64,000 nucleotides of DNA from JABCYV01 sp963729325 (GTDB lineage: Bacteria; Acidobacteriota; Terriglobia; Terriglobales; Acidobacteriaceae). Positions 45,313 through 55,777 of the stretch are shown here, one piece after another. Position 1 is the first letter of the stretch. Each line of letters starts with the position of its first letter. The notes beneath the pieces are model-generated. The model saw only the letters and a program-made list of their open reading frames with translations. It made no database searches and was not told the origin of the DNA. Location of the stretch: the NCBI GenBank assembly GCA_963729325.1, contig CAVSNS010000019.1, positions 1 to 64,000 of the forward strand, in the 5' to 3' direction. A program made the position numbers and the translations under genes.

Positions 45313-46507
45313 ATGTTGCGCAAAAATCGTCTCTTCACTCCCGGCCCGACGCCGATACTTCCTGCGGCCCAGACCGCGATGGCGTCCGCCGCCATGCACC
45401 ACCGTACCGCCGAATTCCGCGCCTTGTTCTCTCGCGTGCTGGCGGATATGAAGGAATTCATCGGCACCAGCAACGACGTCCTGGTGCTGTCCTCCTCCGG
45501 AACGGGAGTGATGGAAGGATCGGTCTCGAACCTGACTTCGCCGGGCGACAAAGTCTTGGTGCTCACCGCCGGCAAATTCGGCGAGCGCTGGAGAGATCTA
45601 GCCAAGAGCCTTCGGCTGTGTAGTTGAAGTCATCACCGCGCCCTATGGCGAAACTTTCTCGCTCGATGAAGTTCGTCAGAAACTGACTCCTGATATTCGC
45701 GTGGTTTACGTTCAGGGCACAGAAAGTTCCACCGGCGCGCGTCACGATATAAAGTCGATCGCCAAACTTGTCCGAGCGACGGGTCATGACACGCTGCTGG
45801 TGGTGGACGCCATCACCGGCGTGGGCACTACGCATTTTGATGTGGATGGCTGGGGAATCGACGTCATCATTGGAGGCTCGCAGAAAGCACTCATGATTCC
45901 GCCGGGTCTAGCCTACTGTGCGGTGAGCGAGCGCGCCTGGAAGCGCATGGAGACGAGCAAATCTCCCCGCTACTACTTCGATTTCCGCAAGGAACGTAAG
46001 GCAGCAGCGAAAGGCGAGTCGTCCTATACACCGGCGACGTCACTGTTCGCCGGCTTGGCCGCCGCGCTCGAATTCATACGGCAAATGGGCGACGGCAATC
46101 TGGGGGCGGGACGGGAAGCATTGATCAACAACGCAGAGCTGGCGGCAGAGATGACCCGCGCCGGAGCCCAGGCCCTGGGTCTAAAGCTGTTCGCGGCATC
46201 CTCGCCAGCGGCCGCACTCACCGCCATCCAATCTCCCGCAGGCGTGGACTCGGGCGCTATCGTAAAAGAATTCCGGGAGTCGTTTGCGGCGGTAGTGGCC
46301 AACGGCCAAGGTGAGATGAAGGGCAAGCTTTTCCGCATCGCGCATCTTGGCTACTACGATTATCTCGATACGATAGGCATTCTGGCAGCTTTAGAACAAG
46401 TACTCGCTACTGTAACTGGAAAGCCCGTGGAGTACGGTGCTAGCGTTCGTGCGGCACAAGAAGTCTACGCGCGAGCTACGGAAAAACGGCAGCCGGTGGG
46501 TGCCTGA
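45313..46507 (+). CDS. Class V aminotransferase (alanine-glyoxylate / serine type, frame-broken)
   Basis: A PLP enzyme of about 395 residues. It opens with RLFTPGPTPILPAAQTAMAS and then FIGTSNDVLVLSSSGTGVME. Near 45615 the frame changes to VVEVITAPYGETFSLDEVRQ, then VDAITGVGTTHFDVDGWGID and the PLP Lys in GGSQKALMIPPGLAY. The C-terminal GKLFRIAHLGYYDYLDTIG completes the fold. Lying directly before serA on the same strand, it may supply or use 3-phosphohydroxypyruvate (serine pathway), although its sequence is of the alanine-glyoxylate type rather than SerC. Confidence 0.87.
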
Positions 46508-46519
46508 GCACTCAAGGCT

Positions 46520-46894
46520 CTATTTGACCATAAAGTTCATCATGTTGGAGTTCTGGCCGCCCTGATTCATATAAATACCCGTTCCGCCGGGATTCCTCAC
46601 ATAAACCGGAATAGTACCGGCGGTAGCGATGTCCGCGGCGGCGATCATGGCCGTGAGCTGGGTTCCCGCAACAGTCATCGTCGTGGTGCGGGTAGTGCCG
46701 TTCCAGTAGACAACCGCGCCGCCGGCAAAATTGCTGCCATTTACGGTCAAAGTAAATCCCATGCCGCCGGCGGTAGCCGTATTGGGCATCAGTTGGGCCA
46801 CCGCAGGAGCGCCTGCTGCCATCGTGCCAGAGTGCGAACCATAGCCGCATCCCAAGGCGCTCATTGTCAGCAGCAGAACCAGCATTGTTTTCAT
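46520..46894 (-). CDS. IPT/TIG-domain lipoprotein
   Basis: A 124-aa protein. The signal peptide ends in a lipobox (MSALGC). The mature part is one immunoglobulin-like IPT/TIG domain: AQLMPNTATAGGMGFTLTVN, GSNFAGGAVVYWNG, then PVYVRNPGG. Such domains occur in surface proteins of this phylum. ATG 46894 follows GGAG at a usual distance. It sits on the opposite strand between the aminotransferase and serA, thus breaking what would be an operon. Confidence 0.78.
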   Translation of the reverse strand: MKTMLVLLLTMSALGCGYGSHSGTMAAGAPAVAQLMPNTATAGGMGFTLTVNGSNFAGGAVVYWNGTTRTTTMTVAGTQLTAMIAAADIATAGTIPVYVRNPGGTGIYMNQGGQNSNMMNFMVK

Positions 46895-47029
46895 CACTTA
46901 TCTCCAAGGGGCGATTGCCGTCAATGTATGAAGTATTCTAGGAAGCTTCATAAGTGCGGTTGTCAGTGGTCTGTCATTTCTGGGTAAAGGATTTGCAACC
47001 GACGTTGATTTCGGAGGACGAAGCTGAAG

Positions 47030-48633
47030 ATGAAAGTCGTAGTGGCTGAAAAGATTTCCTCTGCGGCGCTTGACTTGCTCCGCGAGCGCCGCTGGACGGT
47101 GGTGACACCTGAGCAGATAGACGGCAAGCTTGCGGCGCACCTGCAGGCCGCGGATGCATTGATCGTGCGCTCAGCCGTGCAGGTGAATGCCGATCTGCTA
47201 CGCCATGCGCCCAAATTGCGGGTGATCGGACGCGCCGGCGTGGGCGTGGACAACATCGACCTCGAAGCCGCCACTCGCCAGGGCATCGCGGTGATGAACA
47301 CACCGGGGGCCAATGCCATTGCCGTAGCGGAGCACACATTGGCGATGATGCTGGCTATGGCACGCCCCCTGTTCCGCGCCAACGAACTGATGCACCGGGG
47401 AAAATGGGACAAGAAATCGCTGCAGGGCAGCGAGCTCCGTGGCAAGACGCTGGGCATCGTTGGATTGGGACGTGTCGGCATGGAAGTTGCGCGCCGGGCC
47501 CGAGCTTTCGGAATGGAGATCGTTGCCCACGATCCTTTCGTCTCAACCTCTGTGGCCAGAGAACAAGGCATTCGCATGGCCAAACTGGAGGAGGTCTATG
47601 CGGCTGCCGATTATCTAACTCTGCACGTCGGACTGACTCCCCAGACAGCAAATATGATCAACGCTGCATCTCTAAAGAAGATGAAGGCCGGGGTTCGGCT
47701 GATAAATTGCGCGCGTGGCGAACTGATGGACGAGACCGCTCTCGCTCATGACTTAAGACGAGGCCACGTGGCGGCGGCTGCTTTAGATGTTTTCGCCGAA
47801 GAGCCGCTAAAGAACTCGCCGCTTGCAGCCATGGACAATGTGATGCTGACCCCGCACATCGCCGGTTCCACTCACGAGGCCCAGGAGGCTGTCGGCTACC
47901 AGATCGCACTGCAGGTAAAGGAATATCTGAAGCACGGCGTCATCCAGAATGCAGTGAACGTTCCCTCGGTCTCGCACCATGAATATCTCGAATTGCAACC
48001 CTACATCGTACTGGCGGAGAGGCTGGGCGCATTCCTGGCCCAGGCCAGCGAGGGGACTCTGGAAGAGATTTCTCTGCGGTACAGCGGCCATATTTCGGAA
48101 TGGAAGACCGAACTGATCCGCAACGCCGCCATCAAGGGCATCCTCAACGAAGCGCTGGAAGAAAAGGCCAACCTGGTTAATGCGGAAGCCATTGCTTCCT
48201 CGCGAGGGCTGCGCATCCACGAGGCCCGGAAGCCGAAAAGCTCCAGCGGAGGCGCGGGCAGCGTGCTCTCCATTCTGCTTAAGACCAGCGCCGAAGAGCA
48301 TCTGATCAAAGGGGCAGTTTTGCACGGGCATACGCCAAGACTTCTTCATGTCGACGGTATTGACGTGGAGGCTCCGTTGGAGCGCAATCTGATTTACCTG
48401 CGCAACCGTGACGTGCCCGGCGTGATTGGGAGGGTCGGCACCATCCTGGGTCAACACAAAATCAACATCGCCGCCTTCTCTCTGGGCCGTCGAACCGGAA
48501 ATGGCAAAGCGGGCGTACGCCGCGAGAAGCCATCGCCGTGGTACACGTCGATGGCCGGGTATCTGAGGAAGTGTTGGCGGAGCTGAAGAAGGTGCCGGCA
48601 GTGGCGCTGGCTAAGGCAATCCGCTTGTTCTAA
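47030..48633 (+). CDS. serA: D-3-phosphoglycerate dehydrogenase SerA (frame-broken near the end)
   Basis: The first step of serine synthesis. The nucleotide motif is GIVGLGRVGMEVARRARAF; catalytic residues are in NCARGELMDE (Arg), FAEEPLKNSP (Glu) and LTPHIAGSTHEAQ (His). A long intervening domain and an ACT domain (NLIYLRNRDVPGVIGRVGTI) follow, as in the 520-530-residue type. Near 48510 the frame slips; the end AVVHVDGRVSEEVLAELKKV to AIRLF is found in the next frame, stopping at 48633. The ACT domain suggests feedback control by serine. Confidence 0.93.
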
Positions 48634-48728
48634 GAAAAGCTCTGTTTTAAGAAAACCTGGGTCGCGATTTGCGCTGATTCGCAGAATAGGTCTGTTTTTG
48701 ATCCCAGTGAAAAGAATATGAGGGGCAT

Positions 48729-49380
48729 TTGATATTACGAAAAGCGGGACTCTTAAGTGTGGCGCTATTCCTTTTCACTGGCATCAGTCGCAGCCAGGAC
48801 AACCGTTACGATATCGGTTTGAACGCAGGGGCGGTTTTCAGCAAACAATCCAGCGGAAACGGAACCACGCTGACTCCGACGAAGGCGGGCGCTTTTATAG
48901 CCACGGCGCGGGTCCGGTTCAGTCCGCGGAGTTCGATAGAGGTGAATTACGGGCGGGTTAAGAACTCACAGATGTATGTATCGGGCGGGCATCGATTACC
49001 GCATCCAGGGTCTGATCAGCGAATTCACCGGAGCTTACGTCTTCAGCTTTCTTCAAAGTGACAAGCTGGAACCCTTTGTATTCGGCGGTGGCGGGGTGCT
49101 GGTGTTCAATCCAAGCATTACTCAGATAGACGCAATAGCAAGCTCCATCGGGGCGAGGAGGCAGACGAAGCCCGCATTTCTCTATGGAGCGGGGGTGGAC
49201 TACAAGGTCTTCTCGATTCTGCCAATCATTTCGAAATCTTCCTTGTCTTCAAAGGTCGCTCTGCGCCTGCAATACCGGGGGCTGGTTTACAAGGCGCCCA
49301 GCTTCGACGTGCAAAACTTGTTCACCGGCGCCGAGGGTCACATGGCCGAGCCTTCGATCGGGCTGGTAGTGAAGTTTTAG
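48729..49380 (+). CDS. Outer-membrane beta-barrel protein (frame-broken near 48980)
   Basis: From TTG 48729 (GAGGGG four bases upstream) a signal peptide (SVALFLFTGISRSQD) leads to alternating beta segments: YDIGLNAGAVFSKQSSG, FIATARVRFSPRSSIEVNYG. Near 48980 the frame changes to YRAGIDYRIQGLISEFTGAY, then LEPFVFGGGGVLVFN. The protein ends in Phe after SIGLVVKF, the usual outer-membrane insertion signal. It is about 216 residues, consistent with an 8-stranded OmpA/OprF-like barrel. The function is unknown. Confidence 0.75.
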
Positions 49381-49484
49381 AACGCAAGACTCAGTCGTTG
49401 CCGAATTGAGCGGGGTGAGCGGATAGTCCGGGATGTGGACCTCCGAATCGGTCGGTCGAGCTGGCCATCGCGGGTTCGAGTGGG

Positions 49485-50397
49485 CTAGGGCAGTTCCAGG
49501 TCAAGGGCGTAGATTTCGTCGGTACTCAACCCGCGTACGAAGAGGGCAGAGCCGTCGGGAGCAAGGCCGCTCCAGGGCCCGGCGGCAACACTCGAGTACC
49601 TGCCCAAGTCTTTTAGATCAGCCAGGAGTTCTGAATTGGTCTGGCCGACCTTAACGCGCCGAAAGGTGGGATGCTCTGTAAGGATGTTGTCGTAGTAAAC
49701 ATATTTCCCATCGCGCGACCAGGTGGGAAAACCAATCACGCCCGGTTCGTTGACCCAGTCCGACCACTTCCGGGCCTTGAAGTCGAACAGAAGGAGTTTG
49801 GTGGAGTCCTGGCTGAACGCGGCCATATACTGCCCGTCGGGCGACCAGCGAGGGCTGTACAAGTTGTCCGAGCCCGGAATGGTCGAGACCTGGTGGGTAG
49901 CGAGGTCCACGATCTGGATCACCAACGGTTCAGTCCCAGTCTCTTGGGTTCGACCGAACGCGAGCTTCTTCCCATCTGGCGACCAGGTCGGATCCACCTG
50001 AGTGTGGGCTTCCGACAGGACTTCCTGGGGCATACCACCCTGGGCAGAGATCAGGAAAGTCTTCCAGGGCCGCCCGGGCTGGGTGTCAACATACGCGATC
50101 TGAGTACCGTCGGGCGACCATCGCGGCAGGCCGGCTGAGACCGGAGGGTAAGTGAGTTGGAAGCGATCGCTGCCGTCCGCACGGCTGCGCCAGAGGGTGT
50201 TGTCGGGGTAGGAAACGTAAGTGACCCACTTGCCGTCACGGGAGAAGTCCAATTCTCCAGCGGAAATCCCGGAGAGAAATGGCAAAAATTGACGGGATTT
50301 TGGATCGTAGCGGACCAGCTCCCCGCGGGCCTGCGATGCGTCTACGAAGATTTTCTTGCCATCCGGGCTCGGTGCGGATGTCGAAAACTTAAGGATT
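49485..50397 (-). pseudogene. C-terminal beta-propeller (PD40/TolB-like) fragment without its N-terminus
   Basis: About 300 residues of PD40 repeats: APSPDGKKIFVDASQ, GELDFSRDGKWVTYVSYPDN, PRWSPDGTQIAYVDTQ, PTWSPDGKKLAFGRTQE, PRWSPDGQYMAAFSQD and PTWSRDGKYVYYDN. In this phylum such propellers usually follow a winged-helix domain and a membrane helix. Here the open frame begins at the 3' end of the M50 gene, with no start, signal or helix before it; the first Met is at 50285, already within the propeller. It looks like the remnant left by a deletion whose right edge is the M50 stop codon (50389-50391). Confidence 0.6.
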
Positions 50398-51533
50398 GAG
50401 CGCTTCTCTTCGCAGCTTGCGACTCTCCGCCAGCAGCGCCATGGAATGCATCAGGTTCTGCAAAGTCACAATCCCAACCAGGCGCTGATCCTCGACCACG
50501 GGAATGATGCTGAGGTTGCGAGCGGTGAGCTTGCGGAAGGCTGAGGCCAGCGATTCCTTTTTCTGGGCCACTTCAAAGATCCGGTTCATGACGGCTTGCA
50601 CGTAGCCGTTGCCCTCCTTGCGAAGGACTTCGAGTATCTTCTGCTTGGAAATCACTCCCACCATATCGCTGCCGCGAATTACCGGGAAGTCGTCCTGCAG
50701 CGAGTGCACCGCTTTATCCAACGCGTCCTCCAATGTGTCAGCGGGGGAAAGCGTGGCGAAGTCAGTGAGCATGATGTCTTCCAGGTGCACCGCTTCGAGC
50801 ACCGATTGAAAGACTGCTGAGCGCTCTTCCAGTTGGGCCGCAAGCAGCAGGAAGAAACCGATCATCGCCAGCCAAGCGCTGGGAGGACCGGCGCCCTGCA
50901 TATATTGCAGCATGCCTGCGAAGATAAATACCGTGGCAAGAGTTTGGCCGATCGAAACGGCGCGGCGTGTGGCGTGAACCGGGTCCATGCGGCGGCTGAA
51001 CACGGCACGCAGCACGCGTCCGCCATCCATCGGATACGCAGGCAGCAGATTGAACCCGCGAGCCAGAGATTGGCCCAGACCAGGCTTCGCGGCAAATTGC
51101 TGGAATCAAGATAAGGCCTGACCCACAGCTGGAACCGCGGGGCCACTAGAAGAATCATGCCAGCGGATACCACTGCAATCACCAGATTCACCAGGGGGCC
51201 AGCCAAGGCGATGCGAATATCCCGTTTCCACGTCAGAGTTCCAGGTTCCAGCGGCTGCTGCGTTTCATCCAGCAGCGTAACTCCGCCAATGGGCAGCAGG
51301 ATGATCGCCTTAGCGCGGATACCGGCATGTCGGCCCACCAACGCGTGGCCCAATTCATGCAAAATCACGCAACCGAAGATAATCGCGACCAGCGCCAAGC
51401 CACGGGCTGCGCTGGCGTTCCCATGCGCTGCCGACTCCGTGAGCCACACAAAAAACAAGAGGAAGACAAAGCTCAAGTGGATGCGGAGCTCTACTCCGAA
51501 GATACGGCCCGCCAGGATCGACCAACTTTTCAT
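50389..51533 (-). CDS. M50 site-2-type protease with CBS domains (frame-broken near 51040)
   Basis: The first helices include ELRIHLSFVFLLFFVWL, the active site HELGH is in VILHELGHALVGRHAG, and IALAGPLVNLVIAV follows. After SLVWANLWLAG the frame changes at about 51045 to the second motif YPMDGGRVLRAVF (zinc ligand Asp). Two CBS domains complete the protein (EDIMLTDFATLSPADTLEDA, IIPVVEDQRLVGIVTLQNLM). The CBS pair may sense adenine nucleotides and gate proteolysis. The last residues (LRREALNP) and stop lie exactly at the junction with the propeller fragment. Confidence 0.87.
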
Positions 51534-51672
51534 ACTCAAAGCCCGCTGCAGCTTTTCGCTACTACCATTCTATATAGTTTAGACGCCAGTGCGTGACCCT
51601 GCGATTCGGTTTGGATAGTCGAAGGTGCTAGGACGGAGATTTCGGCGGCAGCCGTCCACGAGCGGGCCCACT

Positions 51673-52249
51673 ATGCGAGTGATCGCCGGAAAATACCGGA
51701 GTCGTCCGCTGCGCTCGCTGCGTGGAATGGATCTACGCCCCACAGCCGACCGCCTGCGCGAGACTCTGTTCAACGTTCTTACTGCCGGGAATCCGGCCGC
51801 ACTTGAGGGGACAGTATGGCTGGACCTCTTTGCCGGAACCGGCGCGGTCGGCATCGAAGCGCTGAGCCGCGGAGCCAGTTCTGTGTATTTCGTGGAGTTC
51901 TCCGTGCCCGCGGCAGAGCTGGTAAGAAAGAATCTGCAGTCTTTGGGAGTGGAATCTGGTTTTCAGGTTCTCAAGCAGGATGTCATACGCACTCTGCAAA
52001 AGCTGGAAGCGGAGCCAGTTACGGCGGACTTTGTTTTCCTTGATCCGCCCTATCATATGGAGCAGTGCTACCAGCAGACTCTGGAATTCTTGGGAGACTC
52101 TGGTTTGCTGAGGTCGAATGCAGTGGTTATCGCTGAGCACCAACGAAAATTTGATCCGGGAGAAATATTCGGGTCATTGCAGCCGGTACCGGAAGCTGGA
52201 GCAGGGAGATGCGACGTTGAGTTTTTATCGACAAGATGTAGGCAAGTGA
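51673..52249 (+). CDS. rsmD: 16S rRNA (guanine-966 N2) methyltransferase RsmD (frame-broken at the end)
   Basis: A 192-residue SAM methyltransferase. RVIAGKYRSRPLRSL, LRPTADRLRETLFNVL, the SAM motif LDLFAGTGAVGIEALSRGA and the catalytic FVFLDPPYHM are all present. After FGSLQ the frame slips near 52185, and the true end YRKLEQGDATLSFYRQDVGK stops at 52249. Divergent from the M50 gene and convergent with the hypothetical at 52272. Confidence 0.92.
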
Positions 52250-52271
52250 GTCGAACCAGCTCGTCGACGAC

Positions 52272-52823
52272 TTACATCAGAATCTCATCTGCGCGTCGCA
52301 TGATCGGGTGCTGCATTTCCTCCAGATCATTTTTCACCAGGTTGAGGCCGTACACGCACTGCTCGAAGTGCTGTGACAGGTTGGCGAACAGTGGAGCCAC
52401 CTTGGTGTACTCGAAGTGCTCGAACTTGGAGACGATGTAATAGCTCTCTTTGCCCGCCTTCATCCATTCGATGAAATTTTCCAGACGATGGCGCCGCAGC
52501 CGGAAGTGGTTGATGCTCTCGGGAAACATTCCGGCGAAGAAAAGCGTGTAGTCGCCGATGTGCTTGCGCACCTGGCGCTCACGATCAAAAGAAGGCGCCG
52601 GGCCGAATACCGGATCAGATTCCAGCAGCATCTCGCCAACATCGCTCAACGGCTGTCCCGTGGCATTGCGAATTTTAAACAACTGTTCCACGTCGCAGAA
52701 TTCCGCCATTAAGCTGGCCACATAACTTACGATCTGCGGATCGCGGATACCGATCTCCTCCGCATAGTGGCGTCCTACCAGTTCAACGAACAACTGCTGC
52801 AGCGGGTGCGTTTCCGGAATCAT
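52272..52823 (-). CDS. Conserved hypothetical protein, 183 aa
   Basis: I do not recognise a domain. The protein is soluble, rich in His, Phe and aromatic residues and mostly helical by eye: LQQLFVELVGRHYAEEIGI, VSYVASLMAEFCDVEQLF, HIGDYTLFFAGMFPESINHF and HFEQCVYGLNLVKNDLEEM. GGAGGTGAG lies just upstream of the ATG. Its many evenly spaced His, Glu and Tyr in helices recall alpha-helical metal or haem carriers, but this is only an impression. It reads intact. Confidence 0.65.
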   Translation of the reverse strand: MIPETHPLQQLFVELVGRHYAEEIGIRDPQIVSYVASLMAEFCDVEQLFKIRNATGQPLSDVGEMLLESDPVFGPAPSFDRERQVRKHIGDYTLFFAGMFPESINHFRLRRHRLENFIEWMKAGKESYYIVSKFEHFEYTKVAPLFANLSQHFEQCVYGLNLVKNDLEEMQHPIMRRADEILM

Positions 52824-53061
52824 TCGGGGCTCACCTCCTGGAAAACCCGTACCTGCAACGGGATTCCAACCGCGCTGTGCGCATGTTTACCTTAGGTTTG
52901 ATGCCAAGGCAAGTGACTTTTGTAAGTCGCGCGCATCAGTTATTTCGATGATGCAAATCATTGCGCGGTTTCCCGCTTTCCTGTTGGCAGACGGTGAAGT
53001 CGGCTGCTAATCGACGGCGAGCTACAGCGGTTTCAGTACAATCATCGGCAAGGAGGAGGTC

Positions 53062-53460
53062 ATGCAACGGCAAAACATCTCCAGCGGAGCACCGTGGGAA
53101 CCGATAGTGGGTTACTCCCGTGCTGTCAAGGTGGGCTCATCGGTTCATGTTGCGGGCACGACGGCCACTGGTTCCGATGGCAAGATCGTCGGAGTAGGCG
53201 ACGCCTACGCCCAAGCGGTGCAGGCGCTGAAGAATATCGAGTCAGCCCTCCAGAAAGCGGGCGCCACCCTCAAAGATGTAGTTCGCACCCGCATATTCCT
53301 CACCCGCATTGCGGATTGGGAAAAAGTCGGCAAAGCCCACGGTGAATGCTTTCGAGACATTCGTCCCGCGTCCACCATGGTGGCGGTGAGCGCTCTAGTT
53401 TCACCAGATATGCTGTTGGAGATTGAGGCAGACGCCGTTATCAGCGGCCAGGGAGCGTAG
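53062..53460 (+). CDS. RidA family (YjgF/YER057c/UK114) deaminase-like protein
   Basis: A 132-aa trimeric RidA-fold protein. GYSRAVKVGSSVHVAGTTAT, KNIESALQKAGATLKDVVRT and RIFLTRIADWEKVGKAHGE are family segments, followed by RPASTMVAVSAL and the end MLLEIEADAVI. The Arg (TRIFLT) that anchors the substrate carboxylate in imine deaminases is present as VRTRIFLT. It removes reactive enamines or imines. AAGGAGGAGG precedes the start. The amidohydrolase follows after 26 bases. Confidence 0.9.
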   Translation: MQRQNISSGAPWEPIVGYSRAVKVGSSVHVAGTTATGSDGKIVGVGDAYAQAVQALKNIESALQKAGATLKDVVRTRIFLTRIADWEKVGKAHGECFRDIRPASTMVAVSALVSPDMLLEIEADAVISGQGA

Positions 53461-53486
53461 AATATCGCGCATTCAAAAGGAGGCAC

Positions 53487-54818
53487 ATGAAGATCTCGCG
53501 CTCTGTGCTATTGCTTTGTCTAACGCTTGGATTCGCGTTTGCGCAAGAGCCGACCCCGCAACCCGTCACGGTGATTCGCGCTGGCATACTGATTGACGGA
53601 AAATCTGACACGCCGCGTCGAGACCAGGTCATCATCGTGCGCGGCAACAGAATTGAAAGTGTCTCCGATGCTGCCTCCGCAAAGATTCCTTCCGGCGCGA
53701 CTGTCATCGATCTCTCTCATGAGACGGTTCTGCCCGGGCTGATCGATTCTCACACCCACATCTTCCTGCAAGGCGAGGATCCGGCCAAGGGAGGCTACGA
53801 CGTAAATATCCTGAAATATCCGCTGGCTTTTCGCGCCGCTCGGGCCACGGTGGCGGCTCGTCGGGCACTGGAACAAGGGTTCACCACGCTGCGCGATGTA
53901 GAGACGGAAGGCGCAGGCTACGGCGACGTCGGTATCAAGCAGGCAATTGAAGGCGGCTACATCCCTGGGCCGCGGATGTTTGTTGCCACTCGGGCGATTT
54001 CCACGACCGGCGGTTACAACCTCGAAGACTATGCGCCCGAGTTAGACATGCCCAAGGGCGCACAGCTGATCGACGGTCCAGTCGAAGCGCGCAAAGCCGC
54101 ACGCGAGCAACTTTCTCACGGGGCAGACTGGATCAAGGTTTACATGACCCACCGTTCCTGGGTGGGCAAGAACGGGGAACTGGTTTCGCAGCCCACACTC
54201 ACGGTCGAAGAACTGAAAGCGATCGTGGACGAAACCCACGGCTGGGGCAGGAAAGTTGCTTGCCACGCCTACAACGGCATCGGATTGCAGCGTGCGCTGG
54301 ACGGTGGTTGCGATTCGATCGAGCACGGTCTTGAAATCACCGACGCGCAGATCGCGCAGATGGTCAGGCAAGGCACTTGGTATTGTCCCACGCTCAGCCC
54401 TTACTACATCGATTGGGCTCCAGCCGACACGCCGGCTGGCCAGCGCGACCGCAAGCGCGCCGCCGTGCATGGCCCATCCTTCCAGAAGGCGTTGAAGGCA
54501 GGGGTGAAGATTGTCTACGGCACCGACATGGGCGGGATACCCTGGACTGAACCCATGGCGCAGGAGTTTTCGCGCATGGTCGATTTCGGCATGTCGCCCA
54601 TGGACGCCATCAAGAGCGCCACCTCTCGAGCGGCCGTGATGCTCGATATGGAAGGTCAGATCGGCGTTGTCGCCCCCGGTGCGTACGCGGACATCATTGC
54701 CGTGGATGGCGATCCGCTACGCGACATCAAGGTTCTCGGGACAGTGCCGTTCGTGATGAAAGATGGGAAGGTTTTCAAAAATGAGGCTCAAGTAGTGGGT
54801 CACTGTTATTCGGGGTAG
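53487..54818 (+). CDS. Secreted amidohydrolase (imidazolonepropionase-like), second copy
   Basis: A 443-aa metal-dependent hydrolase with signal peptide (VLLLCLTLGFAFAQ). Metal ligands: HTH in LIDSHTHIFLQ, Lys in WIKVYMTH, His in VACHAYNG, EHG in DSIEHGLEI and Asp in YGTDMGGIPW. The end VVAPGAYADIIAVDGDPLRD is typical. It is a paralogue of 8883-10325. Downstream of RidA on the same strand, it may act in amino-acid or dipeptide breakdown; the substrate is unproven. Intact. Confidence 0.88.
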   Translation: MKISRSVLLLCLTLGFAFAQEPTPQPVTVIRAGILIDGKSDTPRRDQVIIVRGNRIESVSDAASAKIPSGATVIDLSHETVLPGLIDSHTHIFLQGEDPAKGGYDVNILKYPLAFRAARATVAARRALEQGFTTLRDVETEGAGYGDVGIKQAIEGGYIPGPRMFVATRAISTTGGYNLEDYAPELDMPKGAQLIDGPVEARKAAREQLSHGADWIKVYMTHRSWVGKNGELVSQPTLTVEELKAIVDETHGWGRKVACHAYNGIGLQRALDGGCDSIEHGLEITDAQIAQMVRQGTWYCPTLSPYYIDWAPADTPAGQRDRKRAAVHGPSFQKALKAGVKIVYGTDMGGIPWTEPMAQEFSRMVDFGMSPMDAIKSATSRAAVMLDMEGQIGVVAPGAYADIIAVDGDPLRDIKVLGTVPFVMKDGKVFKNEAQVVGHCYSG

Positions 54819-54856
54819 AGCGAGCAATCTTTATTCCCGGCAAAGTTATGCGAGTA

Positions 54857-54935
54857 GGGATGCTTCGGCTGCTCTGGCCTCCCGCCAGCGGAAGGCCAGA
54901 TTCGCTCAGCATGACAAAAGGCTCAGCATGACAGG
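54857..54935. repeat. Dispersed repeat, family A (copy 5)
   Basis: GGGATGCTTCGGCTGCTC through TTCGCTCAGCATGACAAAAGG, followed by a partial second copy of its end (CTCAGCATGACAGGG). It lies after the amidohydrolase gene. Confidence 0.6.
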
Positions 54936-55097
54936 GTCTGGTTATCCAGATCAGCAATCACGCCCATCCAAAAATCTTATGGGCCAAATGCCCTTGACAG
55001 CGGCCGCACGCACGTCATAATGCCCAAATCTCCTTTTGATCGGTTGGTCCCGGCTGGCACGTTCGATGCTTCCGGTTGGGACCTGCAGGAGGTCATC

Positions 55098-55535
55098 ATG
55101 AGTGTTCTAGAACTTTGTGATTCGGAAGTGGCGAAGGTACCGGTTGAGGCCAGCGTCGCCGAGGCCATCAATCTCATGCTGGACCATCGTGTAGGTGCCG
55201 TGGGCGTGGTGGACGGCGAGGGACGAGTGGCGGGAATTTTCACCGAACGTGACGTGTTACGCAAACTGTCGCTCAGTGGGCGCGACCCGAAAAAAACCCC
55301 GGTGAGAGAGTTGATGACTACACCGGTCGAACTCGCCACATTGGCAACCACTCCTGGTGAAGCCTTAGCCACAATGGTAGAACGTCATTTCCGCCATCTT
55401 CCTGTGGTGGATGGCGAGGGCAAGCTTCTCGGCATGCTTTCGATCCGCAATGTCCTCGAATGGCGCATCGGCGACCTCAGCCAGGAACTGGACTCTCTGG
55501 AGCAGTATGTCGCCAACGACGGTCCCGGCGGCTAG
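55098..55535 (+). CDS. Two-CBS-domain protein
   Basis: A 145-aa protein of two CBS domains: EASVAEAINLMLDHRVGAVG, VVDGEGRVAGIFTERDVLRK and TTPGEALATMVERHFRHLP, VVDGEGKLLGMLSIRNVLEW. The pair should fold into a Bateman module binding adenine nucleotides or SAM. No effector domain is attached, so it may regulate another protein. GGAGG lies before ATG 55098; the longer frame from 55020 is not needed. Confidence 0.9.
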   Translation: MSVLELCDSEVAKVPVEASVAEAINLMLDHRVGAVGVVDGEGRVAGIFTERDVLRKLSLSGRDPKKTPVRELMTTPVELATLATTPGEALATMVERHFRHLPVVDGEGKLLGMLSIRNVLEWRIGDLSQELDSLEQYVANDGPGG

Positions 55536-55777
55536 AAACCAGATACGCCTACTTAACTTGGTGACACAAAGTTCGTCCATTTGTGTGGCGTGACCCCGCG
55601 GAAGATTTTGCCGCGCAGTTTCGTTTTGCCCGGCAAGATATTCCCGCCGTTTTCTCAGCATCAAGGCCGTCCATCCAAATCACAGCAGAGTGCCGGTTCG
55701 TGGCTCACTTTCCGAGGCGATTTCTGCATTTCGCGAATTGGTTCGCTGCGTGCTTATGCCTAAGCGAGGAACAAATC

